A stretch of 64,000 nucleotides of DNA from Pseudomonadales bacterium (GTDB lineage: Bacteria; Pseudomonadota; Gammaproteobacteria; Pseudomonadales; Azotimanducaceae), in assembly GCA_022822135.1 (NCBI GenBank), contig JAJECH010000033.1:124001-188000 (forward strand), written 5' to 3'. The position numbers were made by a program, and so were the translations under genes. Positions 50,939 through 60,276 of the stretch are shown in pieces (positions within the stretch are counted from its first letter, which is position 1; each line of letters opens with the position of its first letter). The notes under the pieces were generated by a model that worked only from the letters and a program-made list of their open reading frames with translations, had not been told where the DNA came from and did not search any database.

Positions 50939-52225
50939 TTGAGTCCAATCGCATTGGTTCTACCAAGTGGTGTGACAACTCGATCACGATTCTTCGCGAT
51001 CAATCCGCGGAATCGATGGCTGCGGTCGTTCGTCGCAGCCATGTTCCTCATACTGACGCAATACGCCGCGCCGGTTGAAATCAACAACATTGAAGAAAGC
51101 AATGCTCTTGACGACTTGCGCGAACGCGTTGAATTAGGCGAATTTGAAGTCGCGATTGACGAATTAACCAATCAAATCAAAGAAATTCGCGAGCTGAGTG
51201 GGAATTTCGCAATCCGTTTAGCTGAACCCTATATCGTACTCGGCGATGCGCAACTAGCACTCGGCGAGGCAGAGGATGCCGTTGAGTCGTTCACTTCTGC
51301 GCTTAATGTCACACGAATGAACAAAGGGCTGAACTCTACCGATCAGTTAACGCCACTCTACCGTAACGCAACAGCGCTAGCCGTTCTAGGTGACTATCAA
51401 GGCGCCAATGAGGCGCAGGAGCGAGCCTACACCATCATGCGCAACCAGCTCGGCGCTAAAAACCCGCGGCTATTACCCAGCATGTTGACCCTCATCGACT
51501 GGTACGAATCCAATCGACGATTTTCTGCCGCAAAAATCCTGTATATTGACGCCATTCAGCTTGCGAAGCGAGCTCTCCCACCTGATGACGTACGGCAAGT
51601 TGAGCTCTCACGTGCTTTCGCCGCAGGCATGCGCAACACCGTATTTCCACCGATGGATCGTGAAAGTAGGTATCGGCCGTTCGACGTCGAGGTGCCCGGT
51701 TACGAACCACCACCGCCAGGCAGATCACCGCCAAGCTCTTACTCCCTCGGACAGCGTGCCTTAGTGAACGTGGTGAATTTCGTGGAGACTCACGCGTCGA
51801 GTGATCGAGAGAGCGTAGCATTGGCTAAACTCAACCTAGCCGACTGGCACCAACTCTTCGGCCGGGAATCCAAAGCCACGAGGATGTATCGAGAAATATG
51901 GGAAGAGCTTGCGTCGCTTCCGGCGCTACGTGGGTCCATGTTCGAGGAACCGGAATTGCTATACATTCGCCTTCCCCAGTTCAATGCATTGTCGGAGGCG
52001 AGCGAATTTGGTATTGTCGAACTGTTACTCACGGTCTCCTATCGAGGCGCGGTCACAGGACGTATTAGCCAGGTTGTTGACCCGCCGAATACCAGCATCG
52101 AATTTCGAACGAGAGTCGCAGCGCGGGAAGCTCGCTTTCGACCCGCGATAAAAGACGGAAAACCCGTGACTACACACAATTTCCCACTAACGCACCGATA
52201 CCCCCTCGCGAGCCGTCGACCGTAG
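50939..52225 (+). CDS. TPR protein with TonB-like C-terminal domain
   Basis: A 428-residue exported protein. After a long n-region and hydrophobic stretch (RSFVAAMFLILTQYAAPV) come tetratricopeptide-like helices, e.g. LGDAQLALGEAEDAVESFTS and LTLIDWYESNRRFSAAKIL. The last ~90 residues (LLLTVSYRGAVTGRISQVVD, then ARFRPAIKDGKPVTTHNF) resemble the TonB C-terminal fold seen at the end of similar TPR proteins. The TTG start at 50939 is the earliest; a later start at the ATG within the hydrophobic stretch is less likely. It lies 145 bases after the SUMF1 gene and may link the channel complex to the TonB-dependent receptor downstream. Confidence 0.7.
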   Translation: MSPIALVLPSGVTTRSRFFAINPRNRWLRSFVAAMFLILTQYAAPVEINNIEESNALDDLRERVELGEFEVAIDELTNQIKEIRELSGNFAIRLAEPYIVLGDAQLALGEAEDAVESFTSALNVTRMNKGLNSTDQLTPLYRNATALAVLGDYQGANEAQERAYTIMRNQLGAKNPRLLPSMLTLIDWYESNRRFSAAKILYIDAIQLAKRALPPDDVRQVELSRAFAAGMRNTVFPPMDRESRYRPFDVEVPGYEPPPPGRSPPSSYSLGQRALVNVVNFVETHASSDRESVALAKLNLADWHQLFGRESKATRMYREIWEELASLPALRGSMFEEPELLYIRLPQFNALSEASEFGIVELLLTVSYRGAVTGRISQVVDPPNTSIEFRTRVAAREARFRPAIKDGKPVTTHNFPLTHRYPLASRRP

Positions 52226-52565
52226 ATGTTCGAATCGTTCGTTTCGTTTTTTCATTTTTTCTGCACATTTATCAGAGCATCGAAGGAAAAATTAGCCTAG
52301 TGTTGTGATCGATCAGTTCTATCGTTCGTCTCAGCATCAAAACCTTAGCGCACGTTTATCTTGATGTTATCAACCTATCAGAGAACTCGACAAGTACAGG
52401 CGTTTTCTTCGCAAAAGTCGATCTGCGTGTTGTAGGCAAAGTCATCCTACATTTTGAATTTTCGGTGATTAATACTCATTTTTTCCTTAATATATGCGAC
52501 GTTTTGCGATTGGTTCGGGATCTCAGATAAAGTCCCTTCCGTATCGCTGTTAAGACAAGGGGAAT
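52226..52565 (+). promoter_or_regulatory. Leader and promoter region of the TonB-dependent receptor
   Basis: A 340-base A/T-rich gap with no ORF I can support. It ends with a strong ribosome-binding site, AAGGGG, six bases before the receptor ATG. An inverted repeat TGTAGG/CCTACA (52431–52436, 52446–52451) may be an operator. A weak promoter candidate is TTGCGA near 52505 followed 17 bases on by ATAAAG. A length like this is common for regulated outer-membrane receptors, but no riboswitch class is recognised. Confidence 0.4.
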
Positions 52566-55500
52566 TTGATGAGTCCACTGCGAACCTTTTGGATTTATGT
52601 CTTCTCAATAATGTTCGTCGTCAGCGCTCCATGGGCGCTAGCGCAAGAAGAGGACGACGGTACTGAGAGTGATGCCGATGAAACGGGCGAGACCGTCGTT
52701 GAAACGGTCGAAACGATCGAGGAAGCGGCTACAGCGCCTCCTGCCGAGGCGATGGAGGAAGTCGTCGTCACGGGCTCTCGATTGAAACGTACTACGTTCG
52801 AGAGCATTTCGCCATTACAGATCGTGAATGCGGAGATTTCGCGTGAGGCTGGTTTAGTCGATGCCGCTGAGATCATCCAGACTTCAACCTCTTCTGCCGA
52901 CGTGCAGATTGACCTTACCTTCTCAGGGTTTGTACTTGACAATGGTCCAGGTGCCTCAACGGCGAATCTACGAGGTTTGAGTTCGGACCGAACGCTCATT
53001 CTGCTGAACGGTCGACGGATGGCTCCTGGTGGCGTCGAAGGCGCACCCAGTAATCCAGACCTTAATCTGATACCAGGTTCTTTGGTTGCTCAGTACGACT
53101 TCTTGCTAGATGGCGCTTCCTCTGTTTACGGTTCTGACGCCATCGCCGGTGTTGTCAACGTAAAGCTGCGTAAAGACTTCAACGGCTTCGAAATACGTGC
53201 TGAAACCGACAATACGGAAGCCTTCGGTCCATCAAGTTCCGACATTTCGTTCACCTGGGGGCAGAATTTCGGTCGAGGCTTCGTCGGTGCCGCGGCTACA
53301 GTACGTAGAGACCCGCTCATTCGATTTGAAGATGCGCCGTTTACGCGTGAATGCGAAAAACACTATGAAATCGACGAAAACGGCATGATCCGAACGGACG
53401 ACGTCTATTACCGGTGGCGATTCGGTGTCGATGCGACCCCTTGTCGCGCAGGCGGTACAACGAACATTATTTACGGATTGCCGCAAGGAATCGGAACGCT
53501 TTATTGGACGCGTGGCAGAACTAACGGTGGTTGGCCTAACTTTTCTGAGTCGCATGCATTCCTCGGTGGTCGATTAATCTGGTTCGACGGGGATGGTGAT
53601 GGTTTAAATGACGTTGACTTCAAGGAAAACTGGGCGAACGCAACCAATCAATACCGAACGCTATACAACGAGTTCAATCAAAACAGTTACATGGCATACG
53701 GTGAGTACACATTTGACGGCGAGATGAATGTAACGCCATTCTTTGAGTCGCTTCATGTCAGACGCACCACCCACTCCGAGACGATGGTGCCACAGGTTTT
53801 TCCCGTAGTACATCAACTCTATCCATTCAATCCGTGTAATCCACTCGGGCACGGGGTAGACTGTGGTTTAGCGAGAGATGCGTTCTTTAACAATCCTGTC
53901 GTTGTCGAAGAAATCGAGAGCATCTTTGGCTGTACCGTTAATAGCGGCGGTACGTGCGATTTGACGCAAGGACCTATCGGTCCAGTACCTGTAGGCATTG
54001 TGATTCGCGTTGACGGTGACCGGCACATTACCGATACCGAAGTCACACAGACCCGTTGGGTAGCAGGTGTCAGCGCGGACCTGCCATTCCTTGACGATGC
54101 TTGGGGATTAAGCAATTGGTCAGGCGAGTTCAGTGTGACCTATACGAGCAGTATAGGTGTGTCGTATCTCGGAGGGATCCGCGGCGATCGACTTAGCCTT
54201 GCAACAGGTGCATTCTCGAGAGCGGGTATTCCATGCTCTGCAGACAATGCACGCCCTGGAGCCTTGCAGCCGGATACAGCGCCAGGCTGCGTGCCGGTCA
54301 ATTTGTTCGCTCCGAGTTTATGGGATGAGTCCCTTCGAGGTGGTAAATTCGCAACGGAAGCGGAATGGAACTACCTGTATGACGTCAGAGAGTTTGACAC
54401 CCGTGTATCGCAACGGCTAATGAACGTATATCTGACAGGGGACACCTTCAGTCTGCCATATGGTCCTGTGATCGCGGGCATTGGTTTCGACCACCGCGTT
54501 GACACGATCGATTCGATCCCTAATGCCGTTTCTGCGCAAGGCTTGATGTACGGCTACTCTGCCGACCAAGGCGCGATTGGTGAAAAGACTACGAAAGAAG
54601 CCTTTTTAGAGTTCGAGATTCCTCTGTTGGCGAACTTTACGCTTGTGGAAGAACTCACGTTAAACGTATCAGGTCGATCCACCACGGACGAGTACTACGG
54701 TACCCATCCAACGTACTCAGCAAAACTTGGATATCGCCCTGTCAATTGGCTTCTGTTCCGTGCAACGAGAGGTACATCCTATCGGTCACCCAATCTTCGT
54801 AATTCCTTCTTGTTACAGCAAACAGGATTTCTAAACGTCTTCGATCCTTGTGTGACGCCCGACGACGCGTTCGACGAAGCTACTGGCGAGTACCTACCTT
54901 CCGAAGATCGGCGCGAACCTATCGTTCTGACCAACTGTGAACTAAATGGGGTTGACCCACGAAGCTGGGACAATAATGGATTCAATGTCTACAACACTGA
55001 AGTGGCCGCGGGAGGCGCATTGGATCTCGAGCCCGAAACTTCAGATTCGTTCTCCGGTGGGGTCGTCTTTGAGCAACCTTGGACCACAGCATTCGATCTA
55101 ACGGCCGGAATGAGCTACTACGAAATTGCCGTTGACAACACCATCGTTGAACCGTCGGCAGGCTACATCATTTCTGACTGCTACAACTCACCAACAAGCA
55201 CCAGCCCGTTCTGCGGTCGCATCCAGCGATCCAATGACCCCGAAGATCCGCAGATCAACTACATCGATCGTGGTTTCATTAATCGAGATAACGATACGGT
55301 CAGGGGAATTGACTACAACATCAATTTCCAAGACACGTTCACGATATTCGATCGCCCATTTGAATTCGAGCTCGACTGGATATCACACCGACTCATCGAG
55401 CGTTCAACACTGTTTATCAACCCTCTAGGAACGGACGATGAACAGGAATTCTTCTCGGAGTGGGGATTCACGCAATGGCGACATACTGCGGTATTTTCAC

Positions 55501-55871
55501 TCGAATTCTCAGATTGGCGCTTTACTTACCGACCACGGTACATTGGTCAGCAAGACACCGACCCAGAGAGTTTCGACGAGTTTGATGACGGCCTGCTTGG
55601 CGGTTCAGATACGTGCGCGGGTCCGCCGGACGATGTGCTGTGTCGCGACATCGGCAATGCAGATTCCTACCTCAACCACACAATCGGTGTAAGGTACGAA
55701 AAGTACAACTGGGAAGTCGTTCTCAGCGTACAGAACTTAACCAACGAAGAGCCGCCACTAGTTGACGGAACCGAGGTTTTCTCTCGTAGTAACCGACCTC
55801 TTGGCGTAGGTTATGACTTGCTCGGCAGAACCTTCTTCTTGAGTGCTGGCTTCCGGTTTGGCGGTAGCTAA
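52566..55871 (+). CDS. TonB-dependent outer-membrane receptor
   Basis: A 1101-residue receptor. A signal peptide (IYVFSIMFVVSAPWALAQ) precedes an acidic linker and a TonB-box-like MEEVVVTGSRLK. The plug follows, with TANLRGLSSDRTLILLNGRR and YGSDAIAGVVNVKLRKDF, then a long barrel ending LLGRTFFLSAGFRFGGS. The family imports siderophores, B12, glycans or peptides using energy from an ExbB/ExbD/TonB-type system. The barrel carries an unusual number of cysteines in extracellular-type loops (NPCNPLGHGVDCGLARD, FGCTVNSGGTCDL). Its neighbours are the ExbB-like cluster upstream and an S9 peptidase downstream, which favours a peptide-type ligand. Confidence 0.93.
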   Translation: MMSPLRTFWIYVFSIMFVVSAPWALAQEEDDGTESDADETGETVVETVETIEEAATAPPAEAMEEVVVTGSRLKRTTFESISPLQIVNAEISREAGLVDAAEIIQTSTSSADVQIDLTFSGFVLDNGPGASTANLRGLSSDRTLILLNGRRMAPGGVEGAPSNPDLNLIPGSLVAQYDFLLDGASSVYGSDAIAGVVNVKLRKDFNGFEIRAETDNTEAFGPSSSDISFTWGQNFGRGFVGAAATVRRDPLIRFEDAPFTRECEKHYEIDENGMIRTDDVYYRWRFGVDATPCRAGGTTNIIYGLPQGIGTLYWTRGRTNGGWPNFSESHAFLGGRLIWFDGDGDGLNDVDFKENWANATNQYRTLYNEFNQNSYMAYGEYTFDGEMNVTPFFESLHVRRTTHSETMVPQVFPVVHQLYPFNPCNPLGHGVDCGLARDAFFNNPVVVEEIESIFGCTVNSGGTCDLTQGPIGPVPVGIVIRVDGDRHITDTEVTQTRWVAGVSADLPFLDDAWGLSNWSGEFSVTYTSSIGVSYLGGIRGDRLSLATGAFSRAGIPCSADNARPGALQPDTAPGCVPVNLFAPSLWDESLRGGKFATEAEWNYLYDVREFDTRVSQRLMNVYLTGDTFSLPYGPVIAGIGFDHRVDTIDSIPNAVSAQGLMYGYSADQGAIGEKTTKEAFLEFEIPLLANFTLVEELTLNVSGRSTTDEYYGTHPTYSAKLGYRPVNWLLFRATRGTSYRSPNLRNSFLLQQTGFLNVFDPCVTPDDAFDEATGEYLPSEDRREPIVLTNCELNGVDPRSWDNNGFNVYNTEVAAGGALDLEPETSDSFSGGVVFEQPWTTAFDLTAGMSYYEIAVDNTIVEPSAGYIISDCYNSPTSTSPFCGRIQRSNDPEDPQINYIDRGFINRDNDTVRGIDYNINFQDTFTIFDRPFEFELDWISHRLIERSTLFINPLGTDDEQEFFSEWGFTQWRHTAVFSLEFSDWRFTYRPRYIGQQDTDPESFDEFDDGLLGGSDTCAGPPDDVLCRDIGNADSYLNHTIGVRYEKYNWEVVLSVQNLTNEEPPLVDGTEVFSRSNRPLGVGYDLLGRTFFLSAGFRFGGS

Positions 55872-55932
55872 ACGTCGCTAACTTTTGTTCGTCGCGTCGA
55901 AACCTCGGCGCGACGACTTCTTGTGAAAAATC

Positions 55933-57909
55933 ATGCTTGATCCAATTCGTACGGTACTAACTGTCGTCGCACTAAGTCTTGTGTCGACGATCATTGCGAA
56001 AGATCCTCTTCCAATTGACGCGTGGCTTGAAACGGACGTTATCACTGCGAGTCTCTCCCATGATGGCACATACATCGGTGTTTTACGCGAAGACAAAGAA
56101 CGCGAAGGGCATCGTGTAATTTGGGTATATACGTTCGACGACGAAGGGAATCTAGAACTTTATCGCCGGATAAACTCAACAACGATGCGGATTGGCGCTT
56201 TCACGTGGTTGAGTGATTCGCACTTCATCATGGGATTGCGCCAGCAAGTCCGCGCCCAAATCGATGGATTTAATCAGGGAGTCTATCAAGGCAAAAGCCA
56301 AGTCGTGGATTTGGCTGAGGGTGAGTTTGTCTCACTTCCGATCCAGAATCCCGGAATTGAACACCCATTACCTAATCAACCCACAAAGCTGATTGTTTCC
56401 GAAGATACCAATGGGAGTCGGCGCGGCAGGCGCACGATCGGTGACGGTTCGTTCTGGCATGCCTACTACGAATTCGACCTCACTACGATGCGGAAGAAGC
56501 TGCTGATGCGTGCGAAATCGATGCTGCAAAACGTTCGGTTCGACGTTGATGGCAAGCCACAGATAGCCACAGGCTTCGATTTAGACTCGCTGGAATCGGT
56601 GTACCAATATCGACCAGACCCAAATGATTCAACGTGGGTGGAATTTGGTCGCTCGCACATCGACGATTTCGAATCGTTTGCACCGGTTGGTATCGACCCC
56701 ACTAAACCTGACCACGAATATGTGATTGCACATAACGGTCAAGACAAGCAAGCATTGTGGTCTTTTGATAAGAAGAATCGTCGATTCAGCGAACTCGTGT
56801 ACGGTCGCAACGACATAGATGTCCTTGGAACAATCAATCATTCGAACCGTCTCCAGCACTACGGCGAAGTCGCAGGGGTCGTAACTCTGAAAGATCGTAT
56901 TGAATACGAGTTTTTCCCGGAACATGAGATGGAAGGCGCCATTCATGCTCAGTTTGCCAATTTGGTCGAAAATGCCTTTACTCCACGGGTCATAAGTGTT
57001 AGCCGCGATGGTCAAACTTTGTTGGTACGAAATAGTGGACCTAAAGCGGTACCAAGCCTCTATCTATTTCGTAAAGGCAATTTCCGCTTTTTAGGCACGC
57101 TATTACCTGACGTAACGAATGATGACCTCTCCGATACGACCTATATCGAATATCCAGCGCGAGACGGACTCACCATTCCGGGTTACGTGACAACACCTGT
57201 GCATGGCGAACCGCCATATCCGCTCGTCGTGATGCCACACGGTGGACCCTTCGTCACGGAAGGTATCGGTTTCGACCCGTGGGCGCAAATACTTGCAAAC
57301 AATGGGTTCATGGTGCTTCAGCCGCAGTACCGCGGTTCTCACAACTACGGATTGGATTTCTACAAAACCGCTTTCATCGAGAAGAGTGAAGCCGGATATG
57401 CGATGCAAGACGATAAAGACGACGGCGCTTTGTATCTGATTGAACAAGGTCTCGTCGACCCAGATCGTATGGCAATGTTCGGCTGGTCATACGGCGGCTA
57501 CGCAGCTCTGACGGCTTCGATGCGTACGCCCCAGATCTATCAATGTGCGGTCGCAGGCGCGGCTGTCTCCGATCCGATCATGCAAGTCAACTACTACCGT
57601 TACAGAATAGATGGTACCGGGAAAACTGAGCAGTTGAACACATGGACGGGTGCATTCTCACCATTTCGAGAAGTCGCTAATGTGAACATTCCTCTGTTCG
57701 TTATCCATGGTGAAAATGACCAGCGAGTTCCGATCGACCACAGCCGTAAGCTCATTCGAAAACTTGAAAATCTTGGAATTCAGCACAAATATCTCGAAAT
57801 CAAGGGCATCGATCACTTCAGCAACACCATGGAGAAGTCTCACCTAAAGCTGTTCTATACCGAATTGGTGAACTATCTAAAGAACGATTGCGGTCCTGAC
57901 GGACTCTAA
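55933..57909 (+). CDS. Prolyl oligopeptidase family (S9) peptidase, exported
   Basis: A 658-residue peptidase. An N-terminal signal peptide (VLTVVALSLVSTIIAKD) leads into a beta-propeller-like domain, then the alpha/beta hydrolase domain with catalytic Ser519 (FGWSYGGYAAL), Asp596 (HGENDQRVP) and His628 (GIDHFSN). PHGGPFVTEG is the oxyanion-hole region. It probably trims peptides in the periplasm. It sits 61 bases after the TonB-dependent receptor, a common pairing for peptide uptake and digestion. Confidence 0.92.
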   Translation: MLDPIRTVLTVVALSLVSTIIAKDPLPIDAWLETDVITASLSHDGTYIGVLREDKEREGHRVIWVYTFDDEGNLELYRRINSTTMRIGAFTWLSDSHFIMGLRQQVRAQIDGFNQGVYQGKSQVVDLAEGEFVSLPIQNPGIEHPLPNQPTKLIVSEDTNGSRRGRRTIGDGSFWHAYYEFDLTTMRKKLLMRAKSMLQNVRFDVDGKPQIATGFDLDSLESVYQYRPDPNDSTWVEFGRSHIDDFESFAPVGIDPTKPDHEYVIAHNGQDKQALWSFDKKNRRFSELVYGRNDIDVLGTINHSNRLQHYGEVAGVVTLKDRIEYEFFPEHEMEGAIHAQFANLVENAFTPRVISVSRDGQTLLVRNSGPKAVPSLYLFRKGNFRFLGTLLPDVTNDDLSDTTYIEYPARDGLTIPGYVTTPVHGEPPYPLVVMPHGGPFVTEGIGFDPWAQILANNGFMVLQPQYRGSHNYGLDFYKTAFIEKSEAGYAMQDDKDDGALYLIEQGLVDPDRMAMFGWSYGGYAALTASMRTPQIYQCAVAGAAVSDPIMQVNYYRYRIDGTGKTEQLNTWTGAFSPFREVANVNIPLFVIHGENDQRVPIDHSRKLIRKLENLGIQHKYLEIKGIDHFSNTMEKSHLKLFYTELVNYLKNDCGPDGL

Positions 57910-57920
57910 ATCAATTTGAA

Positions 57921-57954
57921 GATGGTAGTAGCAATCTCTATTGCTGCTACCATC
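57921..57954 (+). terminator. Strong hairpin, probable terminator after the S9 peptidase gene
   Basis: GATGGTAGTAGCAAT (57921–57935), loop CTCT, ATTGCTGCTACCATC (57940–57954): a 15-bp stem with a single G·U pair. It starts 12 bases after the peptidase stop and ends 22 bases before the preferred metY start. The following CCTTTC is a poor U-tract, so attenuation or mRNA protection are alternatives. Confidence 0.6.
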
Positions 57955-57976
57955 CCTTTCGCACAAATCTGTCCAC

Positions 57977-59287
57977 ATGTCCGATGACAACCCATACAAC
58001 ATACCGCGCATGGGATTTGATACCCTAGCGCTCCATGCTGGTCAACAGCCTGATCCCCAAACTGGTGCACGCGCTACACCGATCTACCAGTCTGCTTCCT
58101 TCGTATTTCCCGACACTGACTTCGCAGCTGGGTTGTTTAACATCGAGCGCGTAGGGCATGTTTATTCCCGGTTATCGAATCCAACGAATGCGGTACTTGA
58201 GGAACGCATTGCTGCATTAGAAGGAGGGGTAGGCGCAATCGCAACTTCAAGCGGGCAAGCAGCAACACATTTGGCGATTACGACGCTTTGCTCCGCGGGA
58301 GATCATGTCGTCGCTTCACGTTCTCTATATGGCGGTACGCACAACCTTCTCGATTACACACTGCCGAGGTTCGGGATCACGACCACGTTCGTCGACCCGC
58401 GTTCCCCCGCAGATTTCAAAGCAGCCATCCAGCCAAACACGAAATTAATCTTCGGAGAAATTCTTGGAAATCCTGGGTTGGAGGTTCTCGATATCCCTGC
58501 CGTCGCGTCAGTCGCCCATGACGAAGGCTTACCACTCCTCATCGACTCGACGTTTGCTACCCCTTATCTATGCAAACCGTTCGATCACGGCGCGGACCTA
58601 ATCGTCCATTCCGCAACGAAATTCTTATCCGGCCATGGGGCGATTATCGGAGGCTTGTTAGTTGATGGAGGTAGTTTCGATTGGGAGTCATCAAATCGAT
58701 TTCCCACACTTACCGAACCATACGACGGTTTTCACGACCTCGTTTTTGCCGAAGAATTCGGTCCACTCGCGTTCTTGATGCGCGCTCGTAAAGAGGGCAT
58801 GCGAGATTTTGGGGCATGTATGGCACCAACAACCGCTTTCTACGCGTTACAAGGTGTAGAAACCCTCTCTTTACGCATGGCTCGGCACGTAGAAAACACC
58901 CGTGCGATTATTGAATTTCTAAGTCAGCATCCCAACGTTGACGAAGTCATACATCCTGAAGTCGCCACGCATCCCGATCATGATTTAGCTCAACGTCTGC
59001 TTCCCAAAGGAGCTGGCGCCGTACTCGGTGTGATCATTCAAGGCGGTCGTGCTGCGGGACAGAAGTTCATTGAGTCGTTATCCCTGATCTCGCATCTGGC
59101 AAATATTGGCGATGCCAAAACGCTAGTCATACATCCTGCTTCTACCACGCACCATCGAATGTCGGTAGAGGATCTAGCCAAAGCAGGGATACATGAAGGT
59201 TTAGTCCGACTATCGATTGGACTAGAAGAACCCGCCGACTTAATCGCTGATCTAAATTCCGCGTTACGTCGTTCGCAACGCGTCTAA
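57977..59287 (+). CDS. metY: O-acetylhomoserine sulfhydrylase / aminocarboxypropyltransferase
   Basis: A PLP enzyme of about 436 residues (Cys/Met metabolism family) that makes homocysteine from O-acetylhomoserine and sulfide. Typical runs are FDTLALHAGQQPDPQTGARA, VYSRLSNPTNAVLEERIAAL, the PLP-Lys in HSATKFLSGHGAIIGG and LVIHPASTTHHRMS. I use the ATG at 57977 (MSDDNPYNIPRMG): the earlier in-frame TTG at 57941 lies inside the hairpin and adds no family-like sequence. The next gene starts two bases after its stop, implying one operon. Confidence 0.92.
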   Translation: MSDDNPYNIPRMGFDTLALHAGQQPDPQTGARATPIYQSASFVFPDTDFAAGLFNIERVGHVYSRLSNPTNAVLEERIAALEGGVGAIATSSGQAATHLAITTLCSAGDHVVASRSLYGGTHNLLDYTLPRFGITTTFVDPRSPADFKAAIQPNTKLIFGEILGNPGLEVLDIPAVASVAHDEGLPLLIDSTFATPYLCKPFDHGADLIVHSATKFLSGHGAIIGGLLVDGGSFDWESSNRFPTLTEPYDGFHDLVFAEEFGPLAFLMRARKEGMRDFGACMAPTTAFYALQGVETLSLRMARHVENTRAIIEFLSQHPNVDEVIHPEVATHPDHDLAQRLLPKGAGAVLGVIIQGGRAAGQKFIESLSLISHLANIGDAKTLVIHPASTTHHRMSVEDLAKAGIHEGLVRLSIGLEEPADLIADLNSALRRSQRV

Positions 59288-59289
59288 CG

Positions 59290-60069
59290 ATGTATCAAGA
59301 CATTGCTGGCGAGCGTGTGTTCTTCGGGACCGGATCGGTTTCGCATCGCAAAGACCAACCTTCCATCGTGTTTATCCATGGTGCTGCGATGGATCACACG
59401 GTCTGGACGTTGCCCGCGCGTTATTTCGCACGTCACAACTTCAATGTCGTCGCCGTTGACTTGCCAGATCACGGACGTTCTACCGGTCCAGCGTTGAAGA
59501 GTGTTGAGGCTATGTCAGACTGGTTAAGCGCCGTACTAACTACGGTTGACAACGAAGATCACATCCTCATTGGGCACAGCATGGGATCGCTTGTTGCGTG
59601 GAATTTGGCGGCGAAGAACCCGAACCTGTGCAGGAAGATCGTTCTCATGGGTACATCCATGCCGATGCCTGTAACAGACCAGCTTCTAAATGCGGCAAAA
59701 CAAAACGAGGACGCTTCATTCGAAATGGCAAACACGTGGAGTCATTCGAGTCGAGGCAAGTTAGGTTTCAATAAAAACCCCGGTGTATGGATGTTAGGGC
59801 ACGGTCGTCGCTTGATGAATCGCTCAAACGACAACGTGTTTTACGCCGACCTTCTGGCATGTAATGACGCAACCCTTGATCCTACACAGATTCAATGCCC
59901 TGTCTTGTTCATTTTCGGCGAGTCAGATCAAATGACGCCTTATCGCGCGGGCAAGACGGTGGCAGACCAACTCTCAAGCGGATCGGTAGTAACGCTACCA
60001 GGAAGCGGTCATTCAATGCTATCCGAATGTCCAAATGAGGTACTGGACGCACTGATTGACTTCGTCTAA
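59290..60069 (+). CDS. Alpha/beta hydrolase
   Basis: A 259-residue hydrolase with HGAAMDHTVW at the oxyanion hole, the nucleophile elbow in LIGHSMGSLVAW, the acid in IFGESDQMTPY and the catalytic His in LPGSGHSML. There is no signal peptide. Starting two bases after metY, it is likely co-translated; homoserine acetyltransferases (MetX) also have this fold, but this protein is shorter and lacks MetX-like features, so I do not call it that. Substrate unknown. Confidence 0.88.
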   Translation: MYQDIAGERVFFGTGSVSHRKDQPSIVFIHGAAMDHTVWTLPARYFARHNFNVVAVDLPDHGRSTGPALKSVEAMSDWLSAVLTTVDNEDHILIGHSMGSLVAWNLAAKNPNLCRKIVLMGTSMPMPVTDQLLNAAKQNEDASFEMANTWSHSSRGKLGFNKNPGVWMLGHGRRLMNRSNDNVFYADLLACNDATLDPTQIQCPVLFIFGESDQMTPYRAGKTVADQLSSGSVVTLPGSGHSMLSECPNEVLDALIDFV

Positions 60070-60115
60070 GTTCGGGACTCTTTAATCTATTAATAGCATT
60101 CATGATTCGTGGAAG

Positions 60116-60133
60116 ATAAGAGATGGCTCTTAT
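60116..60133 (+). terminator. Hairpin after the hydrolase gene
   Basis: ATAAGAG, loop ATGG, CTCTTAT: a perfect 7-bp A/T-rich stem 46 bases after the hydrolase stop. No U-run follows directly (TATATATTTAG), so it is a weak terminator candidate. The rest of the gap up to tnpB (60134–60276) contains TTGAT at 60186–60190, one known TnpB target-adjacent motif. Confidence 0.3.
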
Positions 60134-60276
60134 ATATTTAGTTGTTGCTTTCAACTCACAGCGGATTAGAAGCTGACGTAAGTCATTGATTCTACGTGCC
60201 TATTTTTCGACGATACCTGGTCGATTCCGCGACAATTCGTCATGCGCGAAGGCGCGTCTCTGCTTAAGCTTCGAAG

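Noticed and set aside
59290-60069. Homoserine O-acetyltransferase (MetX) next to metY
   Set aside because: The fold is the same and the position is suggestive, but the protein is about 100 residues too short and lacks MetX landmarks.
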